Made by a program: the position numbers and the translations under genes
Notes under the pieces: generated by a model
What the model saw: only the letters and a program-made list of their open reading frames with translations
Told to the model about the DNA's origin: nothing
Database searches by the model: none
DNA from: Mollicutes bacterium
Lineage (GTDB): Bacteria; Bacillota_I; Bacilli_A; RF39; UBA660
Reading direction: 5' to 3'
Assembly: GCA_012520435.1 (NCBI GenBank)
Contig: JAAYOI010000060.1
Location: 1 to 37,090, forward strand
DNA: 37,090 nt
Shown here: positions 26,760 through 36,391 of the stretch, piece by piece
Layout of the letters: every line of letters begins with the position of its first letter
Position numbering within the stretch: position 1 is the stretch's first letter

Positions 26760-27521
26760 TTGTTCTATTAAATTATTTATTTCTTCAATATTAAAACCTT
26801 TTTGATATAAACTTTGCTTTATTCTTTTATATAATTCATTACCTGTATATTTCTTACTAAATTTAGTATACAACTTATTGTATTGTTTTTCTAAAATATC
26901 ATTATTATCAAGTTTTTGATTATTTAAACAGCCTAAAATCATATCTTTATCATATCCTAAATTAATTAAATCAAGAACAATTTTTTGTTTTAATTGATAA
27001 ATTGAATACTTACGATTATTTTTAATTTTTTTATTGATTAATTTCTTAAGTTTTTCATAAATAATTTCTTGATTAATATTAGTTATTTCTTGTTCAATAA
27101 TATTAATATCAATATCATGTTCTTCTAAATCTTTTTTTATTTTATTAGGACCATCATTACTTAAATATGTCCGATCATTAATATATGCTTTAGTAAAATT
27201 AATATCATTAATTAAACCTATTTTGGTTAATTGATTTATTATCTTTTCTTGATCTTCAATACTAATATTTAGTTTATTTAAATATTCTTTTATTTCTTTC
27301 TTACTTCTTAATCTCGTACTAATCAATTTAATAACCCTATTATATATATCATAATATCTAGTATCTATATTTATTTGGTTTAAAAGATTACTATCAATTT
27401 GCGGCTTAAATAATAAATTATTTTTAAGAATTACTTCATCATAAGTAATAATCGCTTCGTCATTAGATAATTGTAATTGATACTTATTTTTATCTACTTT
27501 TTTTATCTTCTCAATTTTCAT
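26742..27521 (-). CDS. recX: Regulatory protein RecX
   Basis: RVIKLISTRLRSKKEIKEYL, LTKIGLINDINFTKAYINDR, GPNKIKKDLEEHDID. Confidence 0.85.
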   Translation of the reverse strand: MKIEKIKKVDKNKYQLQLSNDEAIITYDEVILKNNLLFKPQIDSNLLNQINIDTRYYDIYNRVIKLISTRLRSKKEIKEYLNKLNISIEDQEKIINQLTKIGLINDINFTKAYINDRTYLSNDGPNKIKKDLEEHDIDINIIEQEITNINQEIIYEKLKKLINKKIKNNRKYSIYQLKQKIVLDLINLGYDKDMILGCLNNQKLDNNDILEKQYNKLYTKFSKKYTGNELYKRIKQSLYQKGFNIEEINNLIEQKIEGM

Positions 27522-27637
27522 AAATACCGCCTCAATATTATTATACCAAACAAATGTTTAGTATACAATATAAAACTTGATTATCTAATATTCTTTTACT
27601 TTTATCATAACCATCCCTATATAAAAAAATAATACCT

Positions 27638-27835
27638 TTATTTCAAGTGTATTAAATCCTTCGCAACTTCTTCTAAAGCTTTTCCAATATTTTTTTTACA
27701 AATATATTCATTTTCCTTCATTTGATAATGTCCTGTTTTAGCCATCTCCTTAGCTCTTCTAGCTACAATATTAACTAATAAATACTTGGACCCTATCTTA
27801 TTTAATAATTTATCAATCGAAGGATATATCATCAT
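27638..27835 (-). CDS. rpoZ: RNA polymerase omega subunit
   Basis: MIYPSIDKLLNKIGSKYLLVNIVARRAKEMA...KKNIGKALEEVAKDLI. Confidence 0.9.
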   Translation of the reverse strand: MMIYPSIDKLLNKIGSKYLLVNIVARRAKEMAKTGHYQMKENEYICKKNIGKALEEVAKDLIHLK

Positions 27836-27974
27836 CTTATCACTCCTTTGTTTTCTATATCATATAATATATTTATTTTTAGTTCAAGTAATTATTACTT
27901 TTTTGACATTATTTTACAATACTATTAAATTTCTTATATTTTTTTTACATGGTTAAATAAATGGCAAAAGCCAC

Positions 27975-29249
27975 CTACTCAATAATTTCATATATAAGAG
28001 GTTTTTCTTCTTTTCTTTCTTTTTCTATCATAAAACAATTTAATATTTCTTGTTCATCAATTCTTTTTTCATCATAATAAACTGTTAGTAATTTATCACC
28101 TTGTTTAACATATTCACCAACACTTTTTTCTAAAAGAATTCCTACTCCATAATTAATTTCATCTTCCTTATGAAAACGTCCGCCACCTAATTTTCTTACA
28201 ATTTCCCCTATTCCTAAAGCATCAATACCATTTATATAACCTTCTTGTTTACTTTTTACTGAATAAGACTTAAAAGATATATTAATTTTATCAATATCGC
28301 CATTTTGTGCTTTAACCATTTCCATAAATTTTTGATAAGCTTGTCCATTAATTAGATTAGTCATAATTTCTTTTTTAGCTTCTTCTAAGGCAATTTGCTT
28401 TCCTAAAGAAACCATAATAGAACCCAAAGTAATAACTAATTCTCTTAATTTAATTGAACCTTTTACTCTTAATACATGAATAGCTTCTACTACTTCTAAT
28501 CCATTACCAATTGTTTGCCCTAATGGTTGATTCATATCTGATAAAACACATACTACATCTTTTCCATATTGTTTACCAATTTTAATCATTAAATTAGCTA
28601 AAATTCTAGCTTCTTCAATTGTTTTAATTAAAGCACCATTGCCAACTTTAACATCTATAACAATTTTATCTGCGCCACTAGCTATCTTCTTACTCATAAT
28701 ACTTGTAGCAATTAAAGGAATTGATGAAACAGTTCCTGTTACATCTCTTAAAGCATATATTTTTTTATCAGCAGGCACTAAATTACCAGTTTGACTTGTA
28801 ATCGCAACACCAATATCATTTACTTGTTTAATAAATTCATTAACACTTAAATTAACCTTAAAACCTTTAATTGCTTCTAACTTATCAATAGTACCACCTG
28901 TATGACCTAAGCCACGTCCACTCATCTTTACTACTTTAACACCACATGAAGCAACTAAAGGAGCTAGAATAAGAGTTGTTTTATCGCCAACTCCTCCTGT
29001 TGAATGTTTATCAACTTTAATCCCCGAAATTGAAGATAAATCAATAATATCCCCACTATCAATCATTACTTTAGTTAAATCAATTGTTTCTTTTTCCGTC
29101 ATTCCGTTAATAACCATTGCCATTAACAAAGCACTCATTTGATAATCGGGAATATTACCATTAACAAAATTATCAACTACATATTTTATCTCTTCAAAGG
29201 TGAGTTCTTGTTTTAATCTCTTTTTATCAATAATATCTAAAATTGTCAT
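27975..29249 (-). CDS. pdp: Pyrimidine-nucleoside phosphorylase
   Basis: VDKHSTGGVGDKTTLILAPLVASCGVKVVKMSGRGLGHTGGTIDKLEAI; GADKIVIDVKVGNGA. Confidence 0.93.
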   Translation of the reverse strand: MTILDIIDKKRLKQELTFEEIKYVVDNFVNGNIPDYQMSALLMAMVINGMTEKETIDLTKVMIDSGDIIDLSSISGIKVDKHSTGGVGDKTTLILAPLVASCGVKVVKMSGRGLGHTGGTIDKLEAIKGFKVNLSVNEFIKQVNDIGVAITSQTGNLVPADKKIYALRDVTGTVSSIPLIATSIMSKKIASGADKIVIDVKVGNGALIKTIEEARILANLMIKIGKQYGKDVVCVLSDMNQPLGQTIGNGLEVVEAIHVLRVKGSIKLRELVITLGSIMVSLGKQIALEEAKKEIMTNLINGQAYQKFMEMVKAQNGDIDKINISFKSYSVKSKQEGYINGIDALGIGEIVRKLGGGRFHKEDEINYGVGILLEKSVGEYVKQGDKLLTVYYDEKRIDEQEILNCFMIEKERKEEKPLIYEIIE

Positions 29250-29271
29250 AAGATCACCTATTCTAATTATA

Positions 29272-29863
29272 TCATATTATCTTTCTTATCTTTTTTATTT
29301 TTTTAATCTTATTATAAATCATATATATTCCAACAGCCCCAAAAATTAAAGAATACAATATTTGTTATTATTGTTATTAATGGTTGTGATTTATTTAAAT
29401 AAGTAAATTTAATTATATTTGCTTTATTAGCTACATTACGAACTTTTTCATTTACATAATAAATTTTTTCATTTATATTATTTTTTATATGAATTCATTA
29501 TTACTTGGATTTTGACTTTTTCTTTTTTTAAAAAACTAGATATTATCAAAAAAACACCTATAATAATTAACAAAATTGGTATAAAAATCCATAAACCATT
29601 TATACTAAGCGCGGTTAAGAAAGATAATGAATCGGTACTACTACACATAAAATAATAAAAAAAGCTTCCAACTAAAATAAATATTAATCCAAACAAAACT
29701 TGTGACCATCGCCTTTTTTTATTCTTATGTATTTCATATTCAAAAATTAAAAATGCCAAAGGTGCAATGATAAATAAACTACCTCCAAATAAGAAAACTC
29801 CTATTAATATAAAAAAATGAAAAATAATATGCTAGGTAAATTGTTTTTAATATAATTTTTCAT
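29272..29863 (-). pseudogene. Decaying membrane-protein gene with about three frameshifts
   Basis: MKNYIKNNLPSILFFIF / LIGVFLFGGSLFIIAPLAFLIFEYEIHKNKKRRW...VIMNSYKK / NINEKIYYVNEKVRNVANKANIIKFTYLNKSQPLITIITNIV / LYSLIFGAVGIYMIYNKIKKIKKIRKII-stop, joined by frame changes at T7 and A6 tracts. Track ORF 29478..29759 is the middle piece. Confidence 0.75.
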
Positions 29864-29935
29864 ATCTTTTCACCACTTATAATTTAACTAAAAGGTTTCA
29901 TCAATTTTATTATAACAAAAAAAAAGTAATAACTA

Positions 29936-30292
29936 CTATTTTTTAAAACGATGACTAATTAAATTAATTACTCTTTGGGGATTACTACATAATTTATTAT
30001 ATAATTCACGATGTTTTTTTAATTCATTAATAATTTCCATATCTTCTCTCGCAATTTTAACACCATAACTTTCACCTTGTTCCTTAACAGCATCAACATC
30101 TCTACCTAAAAGATAATCAGGTGTTACATTTAAAATCTTAAGAAGATTTATAAATGTTTCTAAAGTTGGTGTTCTTGTTCCATTTTCATATCCACATATT
30201 GAAACTTTTGTTACCCCTAACATATCACCTAATTGTTGTTGGGATAATCCTCTTTTAATTCTTTCTTTTTTTATTCTTTTACCAATAATCAT
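29936..30292 (-). CDS. XRE-family HTH regulator
   Basis: IKRGLSQQQLGDMLGVTKVSICGYENGTRTPTLETFINLLKILNVTPDYLLGR. Confidence 0.92.
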   Translation of the reverse strand: MIIGKRIKKERIKRGLSQQQLGDMLGVTKVSICGYENGTRTPTLETFINLLKILNVTPDYLLGRDVDAVKEQGESYGVKIAREDMEIINELKKHRELYNKLCSNPQRVINLISHRFKK

Positions 30293-30425
30293 ACTACCAC
30301 CCCCGTTATCTATCTGTTAATATTATAACAACATTTTACACTTTCACCAATAAAATTAACTAAAAGGTAACTTAAGTATTGAAATTAATTAATAGTTAAC
30401 TTATAATGTTATTGGTGGTGATTGA

Positions 30426-30629
30426 ATGAAAACATTAGAAACAAAAAGAAAAGAATTTAATTATAGTTATAAAAACATGGCTGATATGTTAAAAATCAGT
30501 AAAACTTATTATTGGCAATTAGAAAACAAAAAAAGACGTATGTCTTATGAAATGGCCGTTAAAATTGCAGATATTTTTAATTTAAAACCTGATGATCTTT
30601 TTTATAATGAATTTAAAAGCAAAGATTAA
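30426..30629 (+). CDS. Small XRE/Cro-like HTH protein
   Basis: NYSYKNMADMLKISKTYYWQLENKKRRMSYEMAVKIADIFNLKPDDLF; SD GGTGGTGATTGA-ATG. Confidence 0.88.
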   Translation: MKTLETKRKEFNYSYKNMADMLKISKTYYWQLENKKRRMSYEMAVKIADIFNLKPDDLFYNEFKSKD

Positions 30630-30638
30630 TCCTTGCCT

Positions 30639-31376
30639 TTATTTTTTTATATCATTTACCCTGTTAATACATTTATTAACATACATTTTGATAGATGATA
30701 CTAAAGATAAACAAATTTTTTCTAATCTATCAATATTAGTTAAATCTCGGAATTTTTTATTAATTTCTATTTGAATCACATCAGCATTAGTTTGTCCATA
30801 AATAATTTTAGTAATGACCCCACCTTTAAATTGGCAATTATGAGTAACATCATTTATCCCGTGTTCTAAAAAAGATTCTTCCAATTCTCGAATAGAAGAA
30901 AAATCAGCAGTCAAATTATTTAATGTTCCTAACTCAACATCAAAATCTCTTGTTTCTTTAGCACCATGAAGATCTAAAACTAATCTGATATCATTATCAT
31001 TTACACATTTAATAAGTGCCTTTTTATATTCTTCATCTATATCACTATTAGCATCTATCCTTGTATCTTTATTTTTAATAATACAGTAACATCCTAAATA
31101 CTTAGTTAAATATAAAGCAATGGCTTTAGTAAAGGGTTCCGCTAATTTAATTTTACCATTTTCAACTAATTTAAATATCAATGGAAGAACTACAAGTACT
31201 TTAGTTAAAGATGCGATATCATACAAAGTATCCAAATTAGTTTCTTCCTTTTGCGGAAACAAACTTTTATATCCCACAGCACCATAATAATCTCTATCAC
31301 TAATTATTGCATAAGTAAATCCAGGGGTTACATTATTAACAACTAATTCATTTAAATATTTATTTAATTCTTCCAT
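30639..31376 (-). CDS. Chimeric ORF: beta-lactamase-family N-terminus fused to an N-formylglutamate-amidohydrolase-like C-terminus
   Basis: N-part TPGFTYAIISDRDYYGAVGYKSLFP...YDIASLTKVLVVLPLIFKLVENGKIKLAEPF; C-part RLVLDLHGAKETRDFDVELGT...CQFKGGVITKIIYGQTNADVIQIEINKKFRD. Confidence 0.65.
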   Translation of the reverse strand: MEELNKYLNELVVNNVTPGFTYAIISDRDYYGAVGYKSLFPQKEETNLDTLYDIASLTKVLVVLPLIFKLVENGKIKLAEPFTKAIALYLTKYLGCYCIIKNKDTRIDANSDIDEEYKKALIKCVNDNDIRLVLDLHGAKETRDFDVELGTLNNLTADFSSIRELEESFLEHGINDVTHNCQFKGGVITKIIYGQTNADVIQIEINKKFRDLTNIDRLEKICLSLVSSIKMYVNKCINRVNDIKK

Positions 31377-31509
31377 AAAATCATCCTTTATAGAATATTA
31401 TTTGATAGTTTATATTACCAAGCATAAATATTTAATTATTTATACAACAATTCCATTTATATTATATCATGAAATACTTATGTAATTATCCATTTACAAA
31501 TCATTTTTA

Positions 31510-31532
31510 AAAGCAGATTATTCATCTGCTTT
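31510..31532 (-). terminator. Intrinsic terminator of ssb
   Basis: AAAGCAGAT-loop-ATCTGCTTT. Confidence 0.7.
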
Positions 31533-31847
31533 CTTACTACTTAAAAATGTCACTTTCTCAGCCACTACTTCCATTACATATCTCTTTTCATCATCTACTT
31601 CATAATTTCTTGTTTGGATTCTTCCTTTTATACCAATTAAATCTCCTTTCTTTACATATTCAACAGTATTTTCAGCAATACCTTTCCATAATACACAAGA
31701 TATAAAATCTGTATCATATTCACCATTAACATTTTTATAACTTCTTGGAACAGCTAAGGTAATATTTGTTACTTTATTACCATTTTCTGTTTCACGAAGC
31801 TCAGGATCTTTAACTAATCGGCCTACTATAACTGTCTGATTTAACAC
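31518..31847 (-). CDS. ssb: Single-stranded DNA-binding protein
   Basis: (V)LNQTVIVGRLVKDPELRETENGNKVTNITLAVPRSYKNVNGEYDTDFISCVLWKGIAENTVEYVKKGDLIGIKGRIQTR. GTG start behind AGGAGGGGAGATGT, not the track start 31958. Confidence 0.92.
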   Translation of the reverse strand: MLNQTVIVGRLVKDPELRETENGNKVTNITLAVPRSYKNVNGEYDTDFISCVLWKGIAENTVEYVKKGDLIGIKGRIQTRNYEVDDEKRYVMEVVAEKVTFLSSKKADE

Positions 31848-32005
31848 ACATCTCCCCTCCTTTCGCACAATAATATTACAAAATAAAAAAAAGAAAAGCA
31901 AACAACTATTTTTACTTTTCTTTTTTATTTGTTCTATTAAAATATTTCCTTTTTTCACAAATCCTTTAATTTAATCCATTAACATACCGCAAATGAATAA
32001 TAATA

Positions 32006-32329
32006 TTATAATTTACAATTCAAATCATAGTGATATCTTTTTATATTAAGTCCATCATTGCTTAAAAAAAGCATAATCGTTGATGATTTATCACAATCTT
32101 CTAATTTACTTAAATCATAATTAGTATTTGCTACCTCATTAGCATTCTCTAACATCCCAATTGATACTTCTAAAATATCTAATCCCCTAATTCCTTTGAT
32201 AAATCTTTCAAAATAATCTTGTGAATATTTTTCCATAATCTTTTGATATTCTATTAAAAGTTGTTCTTTAGAATCATTGCATCCTACTAGACCTAAGGTC
32301 ATTAATAAAATAACTATTAGTTTTTTCAT
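32006..32329 (-). CDS. Small putative lipoprotein
   Basis: MKKLIVILLMTLGLVGCNDSKEQ: signal plus lipobox LVGC. Confidence 0.65.
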   Translation of the reverse strand: MKKLIVILLMTLGLVGCNDSKEQLLIEYQKIMEKYSQDYFERFIKGIRGLDILEVSIGMLENANEVANTNYDLSKLEDCDKSSTIMLFLSNDGLNIKRYHYDLNCKL

Positions 32330-32365
32330 ATTATCACCTAATATTTATTCTATCATAATTATATT

Positions 32366-33679
32366 TTAAAAATAATCCCTTAAAAGAGCATTTAATTCGA
32401 CAGCATACTCCATAGGTAACTCTTCTCTAAATTGATCAATAAAACCCATTATTAACATTTCCTTTGCTTTTTCTTCAGGAATACCACGACTCATTAAATA
32501 AAATAATTTATCACGACTAATTTTTGATACTGTTGCTTCATGTTCAATTGAAGAACTATTATTATGAACAATATTTTTAGGAATAGTATCACTTTTTGAA
32601 TATTCATCTAAAATAATCGTATCACATTTAACATAACTTTTAGAATTTAAAGCATCTTTACTTATCCGAACAGTTCCTCTATAAGTTGCATTACCACCTT
32701 GAGTTGCAATTGATTTACTAATAATATTACTAGTTGTATAAGGAGCAAGATGAATCATTTTGGCTCCTGTATCTTGAACTTGTCCTTCTTTAGCTACCGC
32801 AATTGAAATACAACTTCCTTTGGCATAAGGTCCATTTAAAACACAACAAGGATATTTCATATTTATCTTAGAACCAATATTACCATCAATCCATTCCATT
32901 AAACCATTTTCTTCAACGATGGCCCTTTTGGTAACAAGATTGTAAATATTAGTAGCCCAGTTTTGAATCGTTGTATAACGACATTTCGCCTTTTTCTTAA
33001 CATATATTTCGACAACCGCCGCATGTAAAGAAGAAGTAGTATAAGTTGGAGCTGTACAACCTTCCATATAATGAACTTCACTACCTTCATCAACAATAAT
33101 AATCGTTCTTTCAAATTGTCCCATATTTTTAGTATTAATACGAAAATAACTTTGTAAAGGTCGTTCAATTTTTGTATGTGGTGGAACATAAATAAATGTT
33201 CCGCCACTCCAAACAGTTCCATTTAAAGCGGTATATTTATTTTCATCATATTTAACTAAATTATTAAAATACTTCTTAAATAATTTTGGATATTTCTTTA
33301 AAGCCGTATCTGTATCACAAAAAATAACATTCTTTTCCTCTAATTCCTTTAACATATTGTGATATATAACTTCACTTTCATATTGAGCACCAACACCACC
33401 TAAATATTTTTGTTCAGCTTCAATTAAACCTATCTTATCAAATGTTTCTTTAACATCAATAGGTACTTTATCCCAATCACTTTCTACTTTATCTGTAACT
33501 TTTTTATAATAAGTAATTTCTGAAAAATCTATATTTAATTCTGGACCAAAATGAGGATTGCCTAATTCTAAAAATTTATTTAATGCTTTTATGCGAAAAT
33601 CTTCCATCCATTTTGGTTCCTTCTTTATTTTAGATATTTCTAAAACTATCTCTTTATTTAAATTAGTTTTTGTTATCAT
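32366..33679 (-). CDS. sufB: Fe-S cluster assembly protein SufB
   Basis: [58 protein letters not shown] and [35 protein letters not shown]. Confidence 0.95.
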   Translation of the reverse strand: MITKTNLNKEIVLEISKIKKEPKWMEDFRIKALNKFLELGNPHFGPELNIDFSEITYYKKVTDKVESDWDKVPIDVKETFDKIGLIEAEQKYLGGVGAQYESEVIYHNMLKELEEKNVIFCDTDTALKKYPKLFKKYFNNLVKYDENKYTALNGTVWSGGTFIYVPPHTKIERPLQSYFRINTKNMGQFERTIIIVDEGSEVHYMEGCTAPTYTTSSLHAAVVEIYVKKKAKCRYTTIQNWATNIYNLVTKRAIVEENGLMEWIDGNIGSKINMKYPCCVLNGPYAKGSCISIAVAKEGQVQDTGAKMIHLAPYTTSNIISKSIATQGGNATYRGTVRISKDALNSKSYVKCDTIILDEYSKSDTIPKNIVHNNSSSIEHEATVSKISRDKLFYLMSRGIPEEKAKEMLIMGFIDQFREELPMEYAVELNALLRDYF

Positions 33680-33729
33680 ATGACCACCAATATAATTATA
33701 CTAAATATTTATTGAAATAAAAAGAAAAA

Positions 33730-33753
33730 CACGAAAATATTATCTTTTTCGTG
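33730..33753 (-). terminator. Intrinsic terminator downstream of the repeat-protein gene
   Basis: CACGAAAA/TTTTCGTG inverted repeat after the ORF stop. Confidence 0.55.
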
Positions 33754-33758
33754 CTTTA

Positions 33759-35793
33759 TTACATAGCTTTTGCCAGATTTCTTTCTTCTTCAAGTTGTTT
33801 ATAATATTCTTCTGATTCTATCATCAATTTTTCTAATTGCCTTTTTATATTTTCATTAGCATTTATTCTTTTACAATTAAAACCCTTAGGAAGGTATCCA
33901 GGCATTATTTGAGTTACAGACATTATATATAAATCTCCTATTTGTTGTGATAAACTTCCGGGATTTAAAACATTTAATGAATTTAAATATAATTCACTAA
34001 CCCTTTTAGGTAAACTTTCTACGTACAATTTTTTTAATCCATTTAAATCTAATATTTCCATACGATCCTTTGGTAAACATCCAGGATATAATTCCTCTAA
34101 ACTATTTGCATACAAATTAACAACATCTTCAGGTAAACTTTCTGGATACAATTTTTTTTAAACTATTTAAATATAATACCTTTATAACTTTAATAACATC
34201 TTTTGATAAATATCCGGGATATAATTCTTCTAAACTATTTAAATATAATTCTTTAATTTTAGTTTTTTTTGTAAATAATCTAAATTGTAACTTCTTTATA
34301 CCGTTTAAAGATAATATACCATTTATCCCTTCATGTTTTTTAGGTAATAAACCCGGTTGTAATTCCGTTAAATAATCTAAATAAAAATCGCCTATAATTT
34401 CACCAGCAACCACTTTAGGTAAAAGTCCAGGTTGTAATTTTTTTATTTCACCTAATACTAAATCACGTGGAAAATAATTAACTTTCATGATAGATAAATC
34501 AGTTAAAACATTTCTATCTTTTAGTAATTGCTTAATCCTTTCATCACTACCATAACCAAAACCAACAAACTTTTCTTCTATGTCATATAAAAATATCAAT
34601 TCTTCTCTCGTTAATTCTTCTTTATCTATTCTTTCTACATATGTCTCTTTCTTTTTATCAAATACATATTGTTTTTCATAAATTTTCATTAACTTTTTTA
34701 CATTTTTTTCAGCCTTTTCATATTTTTCACCACCAGGAAGCATCATGTATTTTTCTTTAGCAATCTCCATCAATTTAGAATCATAAATATTTTGGTTTTT
34801 ATCGGTTCCCCGTACTTCCGCAACCATATCGTTTTCCATTCTAATTGCAATTTTAGGAATTAATTCATTAGTGTTGGAATTTATAACATAATAAACATAA
34901 AAATCGCCTTTTTGTAATTGATCTTGAGATGTTTTAATTCCGGCCGTACACCAACCCGTTCGATAATTTCTTATGTCATTAACAAGTCTTTCAGCTTCTT
35001 TTCCAGTATTGCCTTGATTATATTTTTTCCATATACCTTCATAACTATTTATATTAGTATCTTTTTGTTTTTCTTCTAAATAATTAATTACCGCTGAATA
35101 TAGTTTATGAAAACTATATTGTTTAGCAACATTTATCAATTCCCTATATTGTTCATTAATCTCTTTATTATCTATTACATAATCTTTTATTATTTCGTAT
35201 GTTAAAGCCAAGGTTTCTCTATCTAATTCAGGAAAAATAACAGTCGTATGTTCATCTCGCTTTTTATAGGTTTTTCTTTCTATATCAAAAGCTCCTGTAT
35301 TTATCGCTCCCGTAAAAGCATAAAACCTAAACCAAGCAGGATAAAAGACATCGCTATTATCTTTAGAACACAAATAATTATACCATTCTCTTAAACTATT
35401 TTTTTGATTTTCAATAATTTGTTGTTGTTTTTGAATTATATAATCAGTAGAATTTACAGGCTCTTGTCCATACCTATCATAGTATAATTTCTTATCTCTA
35501 ATATAAACTTCTTCTTTAATATTTTCAGGTTTTATAATAGTTTGTTCACATATTAATTCAAATATCCTATTTCTTAATCTTTCGTAAGTCTTTTCATCAT
35601 ATTCTTTCTCATTGGAAAATAATTTTTCAAGACGATCAATATAGGCAATAATTCTTTGGTAAGCTATATTTTGATTAATTGGTGGTAATTTTTTGGCACT
35701 AGAAATGACAGTTTTCTGATTGTGTAAATCAGTGCATGCTTTTTTTAAAAATTCTGCCCATAATCGCTTTTCTTCATTCTTATTTTTTAACAT
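33759..35793 (-). pseudogene. Repeat protein with conserved N-terminal domain, split by a frameshift at an A8 tract (track ORFs 34129..35793 and 33759..34151)
   Basis: Repeat LYLNSLEELYPGYLPK continues across the break: ...VLYLNSLKK (TTA AAA AAA ATT) versus in-register LKKLYPESLPEDVVNLYANSLEELYPGCLPK if the run were A7. Confidence 0.75.
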
Positions 35794-35965
35794 AGTATAT
35801 CACCGCTTTTTTATTAAAATAACTTAATTGTTATATCTTTATTTTATTATATCAATTATAATAAAAATAAATCTAGTAAATAATACTATTTTACATTTCT
35901 TATACAAATATATAATACTTTTTTATACGTTTTATTGTGATTTTATTTTTTCTTTCTCATATAAA

Positions 35966-35994
35966 AAACTGTTAATTTTATTTATTAACAGTTT
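35966..35994 (-). terminator. Hairpin downstream of the sufU/36009 gene pair
   Basis: 11-bp arms AAACTGTTAAT/ATTAACAGTTT. Confidence 0.55.
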
Positions 35995-36008
35995 AAAATA
36001 CAATCATA

Positions 36009-36389
36009 TTAGCTTTTTTTATATTTTATTTTATAAATCATTTTTTCTTTCTTTGGATTTAATTTAAAATCTTTAAAAATCTTTAACATTAATTTAATCA
36101 ATAACCTCTCTTTATAAGATAAATCATTAAAATTAATTTTTTCTAAATGTAGGACATAATTTTCAAAAAGTTTAATATTTGATTCTTCACTTTCATTTAT
36201 TCTTCCATTCTCAGCTTTTTTTAACACATGATATATTTTATAATTATTAATATCTATAAAATGTTTTTTATCTTCATCAACAATACCATATGGATAAATA
36301 ATTTTTTTATCATCAACAATATAATGGACTATTCCATTATCAACTAATTTACTTTTAAATTGTTTAACAGTAGCTTGCATTAATTCCAT
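36009..36389 (-). CDS. Hypothetical protein downstream of sufU
   Basis: 126-aa ORF, start 2 bp from the sufU stop; no family recognised. Confidence 0.6.
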   Translation of the reverse strand: MELMQATVKQFKSKLVDNGIVHYIVDDKKIIYPYGIVDEDKKHFIDINNYKIYHVLKKAENGRINESEESNIKLFENYVLHLEKINFNDLSYKERLLIKLMLKIFKDFKLNPKKEKMIYKIKYKKS

Positions 36390-36391
36390 TT

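Noticed and set aside
29936-30629. Divergent XRE pair as a prophage lysogeny switch.
   Set aside because: No integrase, Cro/CI partners with phage genes, or att-like repeats seen nearby; surrounding genes are housekeeping.
30639-31376. Calling the ORF simply an intact beta-lactamase.
   Set aside because: Only the SxxK region is present; the remaining two thirds match NFGA-like sequence instead.
32899-33222. Minus-strand ORF (107 aa) inside sufB in another frame.
   Set aside because: Out-of-frame within a strongly conserved SufB; no independent start signal. Same for 17789..17995 and 22537..22743.
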